From the NCBI GenBank assembly GCA_902626505.1, contig CACOFQ010000002.1:75409-139408 (forward strand): a DNA stretch of 64,000 bases. The letters run 5' to 3'. The position numbers and the translations under genes are program-made. Shown in pieces: positions 47,005-56,289 of the stretch. This DNA comes from an uncultured Marinoscillum sp. (GTDB taxonomy: Bacteria > Bacteroidota > Bacteroidia > Cytophagales > MED-G16). The notes under the pieces were generated by a model that worked only from the letters and a program-made list of their open reading frames with translations, was not told the origin of the DNA and did no database searches. Within the stretch, counting starts at the first letter, position 1; every line of letters begins with the position of its first letter.

Positions 47005-47418
47005 ATGTTAAATTTTGAAATTAATAGATTTGATGACTATAATGAGGTAATTGAAAATATTTTAGATAAAAATTCTTCTAAGATCATTTTATTTAACGGT
47101 GAATTAGGATCAGGTAAAACAACATTAATACAATTAATTTGTAAAAAACTTAAAATAAAAGAAAAAGTGTTGAGTCCTACTTTCAATTTAATTAATGAGT
47201 ATAAAATAAATAAAAATTTAAAAGTTTATCATTTTGATCTCTATAGAATAAAATCAGTCCAAGAGTTAATAGAAATTGATTTTATTGACTATATATATTC
47301 TGGAAATTATTGCTTTGTAGAATGGCCAAAGATTTGTGAGGATTTAATTGATATTAACTTTAAAGAAATATTTATAGATATTATTTCTGAAGACAAAAGA
47401 TTAATTAAAATCAACTAA
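47005..47418 (+). CDS. tsaE: tRNA t6A biosynthesis ATPase TsaE
   Basis: Small P-loop ATPase that works with TsaB and TsaD in t6A formation. Walker A GELGSGKTT near residue 33; LSPTFNLINEY and VYHFDLYRI match the family, and FVEWPKICEDLI is near the end. 137 residues. It follows porX by 1 nt and overlaps the exonuclease gene tail to tail by 8 nt. Confidence 0.93.
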   Translation: MLNFEINRFDDYNEVIENILDKNSSKIILFNGELGSGKTTLIQLICKKLKIKEKVLSPTFNLINEYKINKNLKVYHFDLYRIKSVQELIEIDFIDYIYSGNYCFVEWPKICEDLIDINFKEIFIDIISEDKRLIKIN

Positions 47419-48205
47419 TATCTCTTAGTTTTATTTCAGTAAATTTTTTTTTCGTATGTTCTGGAAAATTACTTTTAATTATCCAATGATAATATTCTGG
47501 ATTTGATTTAAATACTTCTGAGACTAATTGATTTTTATATTTTCCAAAATTAAAGACTTCCTCATTTTGAGAGTTTTTGATTATTCTGCCGGAAATATCA
47601 ACAATATTATTACTTATTATTGATCCAATTGAATCAATATATTGTGTTATTTTACCTAATTTATTGCCTTTATTGTCAATTACATCCATGTTGTCATATT
47701 TTTCAATCTGTTTATTTATTATTTCTAATGTAGCACTTGTATCTTCATATGCGTTGTGGGCATTTTCTAAATTTTTATTACAATAGAATTTATATGCAGC
47801 ACTTAAATTTCTTTTTTCCATTAGATGATAAATTCTTAATGCATCTATAATTTTTATTTTTTCAATTGATAATTCGATATCAGATCTTAGAAATTCTTCA
47901 ATAAGAATTGGTAAATCAAATTTAAGAATATTAAAACCAGCCAAATCACATCCTTTAATGAAATTAAATATTTCTTTTGCATAGAATTTAAATGGTTTAT
48001 GATTCTTTACATCATCATCATATATTCCATGAATATTACTACTTTCCTCAGAAATATGTATTAATGGATTTACTCTATAATTTTTTTCACTTTTGGTTTC
48101 ATCTGGATTTATTTTAATTAATGATATGTCAATAATTCTATCTTTTATTATATCAAGACCTGTAGTCTCAATATCAAATACTACTGTAGATTTATTTACT
48201 TTCAT
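47411..48205 (-). CDS. DnaQ-like 3'-5' exonuclease with exonuclease X-like C-terminus
   Basis: 264 residues from the ATG at 48205. DEDDh exonuclease domain: VVFDIETTGLD, GFNILKFDLPIL and HNAYEDTSA. A linker is followed by a C-terminal VFNFGKYKNQLVSEVF..NPEYYHWII segment, which matches the exodeoxyribonuclease X-like C-terminal module. Since dnaE already carries its own exonuclease, this one is more likely in repair or RNA/DNA turnover. An upstream Met at 48235 would lengthen the overlap with mpl; the chosen start overlaps by 14 nt. Confidence 0.85.
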   Translation of the reverse strand: MKVNKSTVVFDIETTGLDIIKDRIIDISLIKINPDETKSEKNYRVNPLIHISEESSNIHGIYDDDVKNHKPFKFYAKEIFNFIKGCDLAGFNILKFDLPILIEEFLRSDIELSIEKIKIIDALRIYHLMEKRNLSAAYKFYCNKNLENAHNAYEDTSATLEIINKQIEKYDNMDVIDNKGNKLGKITQYIDSIGSIISNNIVDISGRIIKNSQNEEVFNFGKYKNQLVSEVFKSNPEYYHWIIKSNFPEHTKKKFTEIKLRDIS

Positions 48206-49559
48206 TATAAAAGTTATATATATTAAAATCATCAAAATTTCCTGACGACATAAATATCTTATTGTACTTCTTATATTTATTACTTCTTATTATTTTTTTT
48301 AATGAATTAATAGAATTGACAAGTTTTATGTTTTTATCATTAAAAAATTTTTGCAATTTATTTTCACTTATTTTTTCGGTAAAAAGATTAAGCTTTTTAT
48401 TAGATATATAAATAATTGAATAGTCTGAATCATTTAATGAATTATGATATTTTTCTAAAAATTTAAAATTAAAACTGCTTGAACTGTGAAGTTCATAAAT
48501 ACTTAATAATTTTTCTTTATACTGATTCTTTACCGCATTAATTGTTGCTTTTAACTTGGAGGGTGAGTGTGCAAAATCTATAAATATTTTAATTTTTTTA
48601 TCATAAACTTTTTGTAGACGTTTTTCAGGGAGATTATAAGTTTTTATTCCTAAGTAGAAATGTTTTTGCTTTATTCCTAGTTGTTCACATACTAATTTAG
48701 CACCTGCTATATTTTGCATATTATGTTTTCCAAAAACATTTAATTTTATTTTTTTATTATTTTCATCAAGTATAAAAGCAGATTTTTTATTAAGTGAATA
48801 TTTTTCATGTGAATATGGTTTTAAGGTTGTATTTTCATTCTTATATTTTTCTAATAAGGCTATAATTCTTTTATCATTTTCAAAATATATAATTTCTCCT
48901 CCTTTGGGAGTCATTTTTATTAATTTATAAAATTGATCAACATAAATTTTTTCGTTTTTAAAAACATTAAAATGATCCCACTCTATACCATTTATTAATG
49001 CTATATGATGATTATATTTTAAAAACTTAGGACTTTTATCCAAAGGACTAGTTAAATATTCATCTCCTTCAATTATTATAATTGGGTTATTTGATATTGA
49101 AATATTATTTTTAAATCCATGAGCTTTTGCTCCAATTACATAATCAAATTTTATTTTATTAGACTTTAAAACATGCATTATCATTGAAGTAATTGTTGTT
49201 TTTCCATGACTTCCAGCAATAACTATTCGATGTTTATTTTCTGATAGTTTGGTTATATATTCTGGATAAGATAGAATTGGTATATTTTTTTTCCTAGCCT
49301 CATTTAATTCTACATTATTTTTTTTTGTATGCATACCGGTAATTATAAAATCAATTTTATTGTGAATGTTTTTTTTAAAGTATCCAAATTCCTTTGGAAG
49401 TAAACCTTTTGATTTTAATTTTGATTTTGAAGGATCGTAAATTATATCATCACTACCTGTGACTATATTTCCTAGTTTTTTTAGTGTTATAGCTAAATCA
49501 TGCATTACACCTCCTCCAATAGAAATAATATGAATATTCTTAACTTGATCGATTAGCAT
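48192..49559 (-). CDS. mpl: UDP-N-acetylmuramate:murein peptide ligase (Mpl-like)
   Basis: Mur ligase that recycles murein tripeptide onto UDP-MurNAc. IHIISIGGGVMHDLA N-terminal motif, ATP loop IAGSHGKTTITSM near residue 113, IEGDEYLTSP, and LPEKRLQ..DFAHSPSKLKA in the C-terminal domain. 455 residues. The ATG at 49559 is preferred; an in-frame TTG nine bases upstream lies inside the -7 box. Its promoter (TTG, N20, TAATTTTG) is the best in the window and places transcription start at the ATG. Confidence 0.88.
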   Translation of the reverse strand: MLIDQVKNIHIISIGGGVMHDLAITLKKLGNIVTGSDDIIYDPSKSKLKSKGLLPKEFGYFKKNIHNKIDFIITGMHTKKNNVELNEARKKNIPILSYPEYITKLSENKHRIVIAGSHGKTTITSMIMHVLKSNKIKFDYVIGAKAHGFKNNISISNNPIIIIEGDEYLTSPLDKSPKFLKYNHHIALINGIEWDHFNVFKNEKIYVDQFYKLIKMTPKGGEIIYFENDKRIIALLEKYKNENTTLKPYSHEKYSLNKKSAFILDENNKKIKLNVFGKHNMQNIAGAKLVCEQLGIKQKHFYLGIKTYNLPEKRLQKVYDKKIKIFIDFAHSPSKLKATINAVKNQYKEKLLSIYELHSSSSFNFKFLEKYHNSLNDSDYSIIYISNKKLNLFTEKISENKLQKFFNDKNIKLVNSINSLKKIIRSNKYKKYNKIFMSSGNFDDFNIYNFYNESK

Positions 49560-49565
49560 ATATGT

Positions 49566-49596
49566 CAAAATTATAAATATTTGTCAGCGAGAACAA
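49566..49596 (-). promoter_or_regulatory. Promoter of mpl, leaderless layout
   Basis: On the minus strand: TTG (49596-49594), exactly 20 nt, TAATTTTG (49573-49566), then 6 nt to the ATG at 49559. Both elements and the spacing fit the Bacteroidota housekeeping promoter. Confidence 0.6.
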
Positions 49597-49677
49597 CATA
49601 ATTTAAATAACTTTATTTTGTTGATAATATATGGATAAGTAAAGTTTTATTTAAGTTATTACCATGCATTTTTTTTT

Positions 49678-49685
49678 TAGGTTTG
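49678..49685 (+). promoter_or_regulatory. Candidate -7 element for dnaB
   Basis: TAGGTTTG matches TAnnTTTG exactly, 13 nt before the dnaB GTG. No -33 TTG at the right distance. The surrounding 139-nt gap between mpl and dnaB holds nothing else recognised. Confidence 0.35.
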
Positions 49686-49698
49686 TTAAAAATTTTAG

Positions 49699-51180
49699 GT
49701 GAAAGAAAATAAAAGTTATATATCAAGAACAAAAACTAGTTTAGGTTTAAAAAATGATTTAGACTTAGGGAAGTTGCCCCCTCAAGCTTTAGATTTAGAG
49801 GAGTCTGTTTTGGGAGCTTTAATGCTTGAGAAAGATGCTCTAACTGATGTAATTGATATTTTAAAGCCTGATAATTTTTATAAGGATGCTAATAAAGAAA
49901 TTTATAAATCAATTATAGATTTATTTAATAATTCTGAGCCGGTTGATTTATTGACAGTTACAACACAACTTAAAAAGAATGGAAAATTAGACTTTGTTGG
50001 AGGCGCTTATTATGTCACTCAACTAACTACTAGGGTAAATTCAGCCTCTAATATTGAATATCATGCAAGAATTATCCTTGAGCAATCTATTAAAAGACAA
50101 CTTATTGAAGTATCAGGAGAAATTCAAAAAGAAGCATATGAAGATACTACTGATGTTTTTGATTTATTAGATAATACAGAGCAATCATTATTTGATATTA
50201 GTGAGTCTCATATAAGAAAAAATTATTCTCAAGTTAAGGGATTAATGAAGGAAGCAATTGATGAACTTGAATCAAAAAAAACAAAAAAAGATGGTATAAC
50301 AGGAGTTCCCACTGGATTTATAGATTTAGATAATATTACTTCAGGATGGCAACCTTCTGATTTAGTAATTATTGCTGGTAGACCATCTATGGGTAAAACT
50401 GCATTCGTATTATCAATGATGAGAAATGCTTCAATTGATCATGATAAGCCAGTTGCAATTTTCTCTCTTGAAATGTCATCATTACAAATTGTAAATAGAT
50501 TAATTTCTTCTGAAGCTGAGCTGGATAGTGATAAGATTAAGAAAGGTAATTTAAAAGATTATGAGTGGCAGCAGCTTCTTCATAAAACTGACCAACTAAA
50601 TAATGCAAAAATTTTTATTGATGACACACCTGCTCTAAGTATTCTTGAACTAAGGGCAAAATCAAGAAGGTTAAAATCTCAACATGATATTCAATGTATT
50701 ATTGTTGATTACTTACAATTAATGACTGGGGAATATGGTAAATCTTCAGGTAATAGAGAACAAGAAATTGCCTCTATTTCAAGATCTTTAAAGGCAATAG
50801 CTAAAGAATTAAATGTTCCAGTCTTAGCATTATCCCAATTAAGTAGAGCAGTAGAAACTAGAGGTGGAGATAAAAGACCTGTTCTATCTGATTTAAGAGA
50901 ATCAGGTTCAATTGAACAAGATGCTGATATGGTATTATTTATTTATAGAGCTGATAGATACGATATTACTGAAGATGAAGATGGAAACTTAACCGCCGGA
51001 GTAGCAGAAATATTACTTCGCAAAAATAGAAATGGTCCAACTGGTAAAGTGAAGTTAAAGTTTATAGAAAGGTTTGCAAAATTTGCAGATATGTCATCTT
51101 TGGATGATAATGAAGTTAAAAAGTTTCAAAGTAAAGCAAATAATGGTTTTAACTCTGATAATGGAAATGATCCATTCTAA
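49699..51180 (+). CDS. dnaB: Replicative DNA helicase
   Basis: Hexameric replication-fork helicase. N-terminal DnaB domain (PPQALDLEESVLGALMLEK, residues about 25-130) and RecA-like ATPase domain with Walker A AGRPSMGKTAF near residue 231, Walker B IIVDYLQLMTG, and SQLSRAVETRGGDKRPVLSDLRESGSIEQ. 493 residues. The start is GTG; the first ATG is internal to the N-terminal domain. No intein. Confidence 0.96.
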   Translation: MKENKSYISRTKTSLGLKNDLDLGKLPPQALDLEESVLGALMLEKDALTDVIDILKPDNFYKDANKEIYKSIIDLFNNSEPVDLLTVTTQLKKNGKLDFVGGAYYVTQLTTRVNSASNIEYHARIILEQSIKRQLIEVSGEIQKEAYEDTTDVFDLLDNTEQSLFDISESHIRKNYSQVKGLMKEAIDELESKKTKKDGITGVPTGFIDLDNITSGWQPSDLVIIAGRPSMGKTAFVLSMMRNASIDHDKPVAIFSLEMSSLQIVNRLISSEAELDSDKIKKGNLKDYEWQQLLHKTDQLNNAKIFIDDTPALSILELRAKSRRLKSQHDIQCIIVDYLQLMTGEYGKSSGNREQEIASISRSLKAIAKELNVPVLALSQLSRAVETRGGDKRPVLSDLRESGSIEQDADMVLFIYRADRYDITEDEDGNLTAGVAEILLRKNRNGPTGKVKLKFIERFAKFADMSSLDDNEVKKFQSKANNGFNSDNGNDPF

Positions 51181-51189
51181 ATTTAAATT

Positions 51190-51924
51190 ATGAAAATACT
51201 TGTTTGTGTTTCTTGTGTACCTGATACAACTTCAAAGGTTTCTTTTACTGAAGATAATAAATTTAATAAAGAGAATATTCAATTTATTATTGGTCCATAT
51301 GAGGACTATGCTTTAGCAAGGGCTGTCGAGCTAAAAGAAAAAAATAATGAAATAGATATAAGCTTACTTAATATTGGTCTTTCAGAAAATGATCCATTGT
51401 TAAGGAAAGGGTTAGCTATTGGCGCGGATAGGGCATATAGAATTAATTCAGAGCCTATTGACTCAAATTTTGTAGCTCATAATATCGCTAGCTTTATCAA
51501 TAAAAATAATTTTGACTTAATATTAATGGGTAAAGAATCAATTGACTATAATTCTGGATTAGTTCATTATTTATCGGGTTCTATACTTAATATTCAGACT
51601 TTCAATCCTGTTACATATTTAGATCTTGAGAATGATAAAAGTGTTATAATTAAGAGAGAAACTGATTCTGGTATAGAAAAAATAAAAGCAAAACTCCCTT
51701 TAATATTAGGGTGCCAGGAACCTATTGCAGAATGGAAAATTCCAAATATGAGAGGTATAATGAACGCAAGATCAAAGGAATTATCTGTCATTGAACCTGT
51801 TGGAGTAAAAGCGTCTTTAAAGCTCGATAAGTATACGCTTCCTCCAGAAAAAGAAGAGATAAAATATATTGATAAGGATAATTTAGAGTTACTAATTGAT
51901 GAACTAAAACTTAAAAATTTATAA
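51190..51924 (+). CDS. etfB: Electron transfer flavoprotein beta subunit
   Basis: Small ETF subunit that accepts electrons from acyl-CoA dehydrogenases. MKILVCVSCVPDTTSKV N-terminus, the adenine-nucleotide fold, and the conserved IPNMRGIMNARSKEL near residue 182. 244 residues. It shares one base with etfA. The usual acceptor, ETF:quinone oxidoreductase, is not in the window. Confidence 0.95.
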   Translation: MKILVCVSCVPDTTSKVSFTEDNKFNKENIQFIIGPYEDYALARAVELKEKNNEIDISLLNIGLSENDPLLRKGLAIGADRAYRINSEPIDSNFVAHNIASFINKNNFDLILMGKESIDYNSGLVHYLSGSILNIQTFNPVTYLDLENDKSVIIKRETDSGIEKIKAKLPLILGCQEPIAEWKIPNMRGIMNARSKELSVIEPVGVKASLKLDKYTLPPEKEEIKYIDKDNLELLIDELKLKNL

Positions 51925-52829
51925 TGTCAACTTTAGTTTTTATAGAATTTAATAAGAATACAATAAGTGAGTCATCTTCTCAAGCTGCGACTATAGCAAA
52001 TGAATTACATAATGATGTTTATGGTCTTACTTCAAATAATGATGAATCCTATATATCATCATTAGGTAGTAAAGGTTTTGATAAAATATTTGTAATAGAT
52101 GATTTAAATAATTATTCTGCTATTGAAGAGGTAATTAACAGCAATGGTATTAAAACTATTTTGTCTCCAAGTTCAAATACATTTAAAGAATTATCTTCTA
52201 AAATTTCTACCAAGTTAAATTTTCCTATTGCTTCTAATGTATTAAAAATAGATAAGAATGGTAAAATTTCCTGTTCTATTTTTACTGGAAAAGCTGAGTC
52301 ACACATGATTAATGATAATGATTCATGTATCTATTTGTTGAATAAAAATATTGTTGAGTCACAAGATTTCGAGAAAAAAGCTGATATAGTAAAAGTTGAT
52401 TCTAAGGTTTCTGAAAACTCAAGTTTTGAGATATTAGAACAAAAATTTATTGAGGAAGATATTTCTTTAAATGATGCAGATGTAGTAATCTCTGCTGGTA
52501 GAGGTCTAAAAGGTCCAGAAAATTGGCAAATGATAGAAGATCTTGCGAAAAAATTAAATGCAGCCACTGCGTGTAGTAAACCAGTTTCTGATGCTGGCTG
52601 GAGGCCACATCATGAGCACGTAGGACAAACTGGTTTAAAAATATCCCCAAAAATTTATTTTGCAATTGGAATTTCAGGTGCTATTCAACATTTAGCAGGT
52701 GTTAATTCTTCAAAAACCATTATTGTAATAAATAATGATCCCGAAGCACCTTTTTTTAAAGCTGCTGATTATGGTATAGTTGGTGACGCTTTTGAGGTAG
52801 TACCTAAAATTATAAACTCTCTAGGTTAG
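51924..52829 (+). CDS. etfA: Electron transfer flavoprotein alpha subunit
   Basis: FAD-binding ETF subunit. The C-terminal domain carries ISAGRGLKGPENW near residue 190, SKPVSDAGWRPHHEHVGQTG, and IGISGAIQHLAGV...INNDPEAPFFKAADYG, the FAD signature. 301 residues. It follows etfB with a one-base overlap and precedes the BFN-family gene by 1 nt. Confidence 0.96.
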   Translation: MSTLVFIEFNKNTISESSSQAATIANELHNDVYGLTSNNDESYISSLGSKGFDKIFVIDDLNNYSAIEEVINSNGIKTILSPSSNTFKELSSKISTKLNFPIASNVLKIDKNGKISCSIFTGKAESHMINDNDSCIYLLNKNIVESQDFEKKADIVKVDSKVSENSSFEILEQKFIEEDISLNDADVVISAGRGLKGPENWQMIEDLAKKLNAATACSKPVSDAGWRPHHEHVGQTGLKISPKIYFAIGISGAIQHLAGVNSSKTIIVINNDPEAPFFKAADYGIVGDAFEVVPKIINSLG

Positions 52830-52830
52830 A

Positions 52831-53400
52831 ATGAAAAAAGTCAAGTTAGATATTTTAGGTTTATCATCTAGTGTCGATTCCCAAACTGGATCTTTTGCTT
52901 TAGTTTTAAAAGAAAATAAAGGGGATAGGAGGTTACCCATAATTATTGGCATGTTTGAAGCTCAATCTATTGCTATGGAAATAGAAAAAATAATTCCTAA
53001 TAGACCAATGACACACGATCTTTTCAAATCTTTCTTGAAAAAAATAAATTTCGTAGTTAATGAAGTTCTTATAACTGATATTAAAGACGGAGTATTTTTC
53101 TCTAAAATAATTATATCAGATTCTACTAAAAAACACAGTATAGACGCAAGACCATCTGATGCCATTGCAATTGCTATAAGATATAAAGCAAATATATACG
53201 TTGATGAGAGGGTATTAGATGAGGCTGGAATAATTTTTGATGAGGCAGAAGTAGATAAAAAAGTTAATGATGATGGAAAAGTTAAAACATTAAAAGATTT
53301 TTCAGTTAAGGAACTTAATAAAAAATTAACTGATTCAATTGCTGAAGAAAATTATGAGTTTGCAGCTAGAGTTAGAGATGAAATCAAAAGAAGAAATTAA
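52831..53400 (+). CDS. Bifunctional nuclease (DUF151) family protein with UVR motif
   Basis: 189 residues. N-terminal BFN/DUF151 domain (about 1-135: LPIIIGMFEAQSIAMEIE, RPMTHDLF, DARPSDAIAIAIRYKANIYV), then a C-terminal UvrB/UvrC-like motif (LNKKLTDSIAEENYEFAARVRDEIK). Plant members have DNase/RNase activity, but the bacterial role is not settled. It lies in the etfBA-nupC run, 1 nt after etfA and one base overlapping nupC. The UVR motif suggests a protein contact. Confidence 0.85.
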   Translation: MKKVKLDILGLSSSVDSQTGSFALVLKENKGDRRLPIIIGMFEAQSIAMEIEKIIPNRPMTHDLFKSFLKKINFVVNEVLITDIKDGVFFSKIIISDSTKKHSIDARPSDAIAIAIRYKANIYVDERVLDEAGIIFDEAEVDKKVNDDGKVKTLKDFSVKELNKKLTDSIAEENYEFAARVRDEIKRRN

Positions 53401-54671
53401 TGGATTTAATTAGATTTATTATTGGCTTTATTTTTATAATATCTATTGCCTACTTATTATCTTCAGATAAAAGAAATATAAATTGGAGATTAGTTCTTTC
53501 AGGAATTGTCCTGCAATTAATTTTTGCAATCTTAATTACTAACGTCTCTTTTATTGAATCAATATTTAGTAGTATAAGTAAGTTTTTTGTTTTATTAATT
53601 GGTTTTTCAAAAGAGGGAACACTTTTTTTATTTCCAGCTGCATCTTTTAATGGATTTGCTTTTTCTGCTCTTCCTGTTGTAATTTTATTTTCAGCAATAA
53701 GTGCTTTTTTATATTATATCGGCTTTCTCCAGGTAATTGTTAAATCTATTGCTTGGGTAATGTCTAAGACTATGAAATTATCTGGTGCTGAATCTTTATC
53801 TGCAGCTGGAAATATTTTTCTAGGTCAGACAGAGGCTCCGCTATTAGTTAAACCATATATTAAAAATATGACAAAATCTGAATTAATGTGTCTGATGACA
53901 GGTGGGATGGCAACTATAGCTGGAGGAGTTTTTGCTGCTTATGTTGCCTTGTTAGGAGGTACAGATTCTGATGAGTCCTTAAAATTTGCTACAATTCTCC
54001 TAACCGCATCTATAATGAATGCCCCAGCAGGAATTGTGATGTCTAAGATTTTTCAACCTGAAGAAAAGAATAATAGTATCAATAAAAACTTAGATTTATC
54101 TAAAGAAGATTTGGGATCAAATGCAATAGACGCCTTGGCAAAAGGTGCTTCAGATGGATTAAAATTAGCTTTGAATATAGCAGCTATGTTATTGGCGTTT
54201 CTAGCTGTAGTATATATGCTTAATTACTTTTTAGAGTTTTTTGGAGATATTACTTCTATTAATGAATGGATCAAAGCCTCTTCAAATGGTCAGTTCAATA
54301 AATTATCAATGGAGTTTCTTTTGGGTCAAGTATTTAGAGTATTTGCATTTATGATCGGTATTGATTGGAATGAAACGGTATTAGTAGGTAGTCTTCTTGG
54401 TCAAAAATTTGTTCTTAATGAATTCATAGCTTATGTAAATTTAGCTGAGATGAAAACAGCTGGTCTTCTATCTGAAAAGTCAATTTTAATATCAACATAC
54501 GCACTATGTGGATTTGCAAATTTTAGTTCAATTGCTATTCAAATTGGAGGTATTGGTTCTATGGCTCAGTCTAGACAAAAGGATATATCAAAATTAGGTT
54601 TAAGAGCGTTGTTAGCCGCAACATTAGCTACTCTTTTGACTGGAAATATTGCAGGATTTATTATTGCCTAA
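53400..54671 (+). CDS. nupC: NupC-type concentrative nucleoside transporter
   Basis: CNT-family Na+- or H+-coupled nucleoside importer, 423 residues with about ten helices. GNIFLGQTEAPLLVKPYIKN near residue 140, MTGGMATIAGGVFAAYV and CGFANFSSIAIQIGGIG near the end are the substrate and sodium-site hairpins. It could supply nucleosides for salvage. One base overlaps the BFN gene; tail to tail overlap of 11 nt with pgi. Confidence 0.92.
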   Translation: MDLIRFIIGFIFIISIAYLLSSDKRNINWRLVLSGIVLQLIFAILITNVSFIESIFSSISKFFVLLIGFSKEGTLFLFPAASFNGFAFSALPVVILFSAISAFLYYIGFLQVIVKSIAWVMSKTMKLSGAESLSAAGNIFLGQTEAPLLVKPYIKNMTKSELMCLMTGGMATIAGGVFAAYVALLGGTDSDESLKFATILLTASIMNAPAGIVMSKIFQPEEKNNSINKNLDLSKEDLGSNAIDALAKGASDGLKLALNIAAMLLAFLAVVYMLNYFLEFFGDITSINEWIKASSNGQFNKLSMEFLLGQVFRVFAFMIGIDWNETVLVGSLLGQKFVLNEFIAYVNLAEMKTAGLLSEKSILISTYALCGFANFSSIAIQIGGIGSMAQSRQKDISKLGLRALLAATLATLLTGNIAGFIIA

Positions 54672-56289
54672 ATTTTTCTATAAAGTCTAATTGACCTTTT
54701 GTTGAATTATCAATGTCAGATCTATCTTTATTTTTAATTTTTTCATAAATTTCATCAGATAACACCTTACCTAATTCTACTCCCCACTGATCAAAGCTAT
54801 TGATATTCCATATACATCCTTGAACAAAGATTTTGTGTTCGTAAATAGCAATCAATCTACCAAGATTATATGGGGTTAGCTTATTGAATAGTAATGTATT
54901 TGAAGGCTTATTTCCTTTAAAAACCTTGGAATTTTTAATAATTTCATAATTAGTATACTTACTCTCATCTCCAAGTTCTTCTTTTACCTCTAGAATATTT
55001 TTTCCTTTCATTAGGGCCATCGTCTGACCAACCATATTGGATAGTAATATTTCATGTAATTCTTCTTTTTCATTATTAGAGTTTACAAAGCCAATAAAAT
55101 CACAAGGGATTTTTTTGGTGCCTTGATGAATAAGTTGGAAAAAAGAATGCTGTACATTTGTTCCCACATCTCCCCATAATATCGGGCCAGTGTTATAATT
55201 TACTTCTGTCGAATCTTTTGATATATTTTTTCCATTACTCTCCATATCAGCTTGTTGTAAATACATTGGTAAATATTTTAGGTAATCGTCATAAGGGAAT
55301 ATGGCATGCGTCTCACAATTATGAAAATTATTATATAGAATACCTAAACATGCTAAAACTATAGGAATATTTTTATCAAAAGGCTTTTCTCTGAAATGAT
55401 TGTCAATTTCATTTGCTCCATCAAGTAACATTTCAAAATTTTCATATCCAATTTTTAATATAATAGGTAAACCTACTGATGACCATAAAGAATATCTTCC
55501 GCCAACCCAGTCCCAGATGGGGAAAATATTATTTTCTTCTATACCAAATGCTTTTGCTTTTTTTATATTAGCAGTTACTCCAAAAAAATGTTTTTTTAGA
55601 TTCTGATTGTTTTTAGACTTATCCTTAAACCAATTTTTACAAATATTCGCATTCTTTAGTGTCTCAATAGTACCAAAAGATTTTGATGAAATAATAAAAA
55701 TTGATTCTTCGGGATTGATATTAAGTAATACCTCAGAAAGATTGCTGGGATCGACATTAGATATAAAATAATTATTTACACTTCTATTAGAATAATATTT
55801 TAACCCCTCACATATCATTTTTGGTCCTAAGTCAGATCCCCCAATACCTATGTTAATAACATTTTTAATTTTTTTTCCAGAATAACCTATTATCTCCCCA
55901 TTTTGGAATTTTTTTGAAAATAATTTTAATTTTTCAAGACCTTTTTTTATATCATTTTCATATAATTCTTTAGTTTTTGAAGTATAAGTACCTCTTAAGA
56001 GAAAGTGTAATACAGATCTGTTTTCTGAGGTATTAATCTTTTCACCATTAAATAAATCATGTATTTTACCTTTGAGATCAATTTCAACCAATAGTCGAGA
56101 AAATAATTCCATCATTTTATCATCTATATGATTTTTTGAAAAATCTAGAAGTAGATCATTTTCTAGAATAGAAAATTTATTGAACCTATCCTTATCTTCC
56201 ATGAAGATCTCATTTAAGGATTTTTCTGTAATCTTATTAGAATAATTACCAATCTCTTTCCAAGAAGATAATTTATTTAAACTACTCAT
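54661..56289 (-). CDS. pgi: Glucose-6-phosphate isomerase
   Basis: Interconverts glucose-6-P and fructose-6-P. NIGIGGSDLGPKMICEGL near residue 146, SKSFGTIETLKN, WDWVGGRYSLWSSVG, and the C-terminal EHKIFVQGCIWNINSFDQWGVELGK are diagnostic. 542 residues, full-length type. It overlaps pgm by 8 nt and follows it in the same transcript. Confidence 0.96.
   Translation of the reverse strand: MSSLNKLSSWKEIGNYSNKITEKSLNEIFMEDKDRFNKFSILENDLLLDFSKNHIDDKMMELFSRLLVEIDLKGKIHDLFNGEKINTSENRSVLHFLLRGTYTSKTKELYENDIKKGLEKLKLFSKKFQNGEIIGYSGKKIKNVINIGIGGSDLGPKMICEGLKYYSNRSVNNYFISNVDPSNLSEVLLNINPEESIFIISSKSFGTIETLKNANICKNWFKDKSKNNQNLKKHFFGVTANIKKAKAFGIEENNIFPIWDWVGGRYSLWSSVGLPIILKIGYENFEMLLDGANEIDNHFREKPFDKNIPIVLACLGILYNNFHNCETHAIFPYDDYLKYLPMYLQQADMESNGKNISKDSTEVNYNTGPILWGDVGTNVQHSFFQLIHQGTKKIPCDFIGFVNSNNEKEELHEILLSNMVGQTMALMKGKNILEVKEELGDESKYTNYEIIKNSKVFKGNKPSNTLLFNKLTPYNLGRLIAIYEHKIFVQGCIWNINSFDQWGVELGKVLSDEIYEKIKNKDRSDIDNSTKGQLDFIEKFRQ

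Noticed and set aside
52331-52665. Two overlapping minus-strand frames opposite etfA
   Set aside because: etfA is full-length and well conserved across this stretch; the opposite frames are low-complexity shadows.
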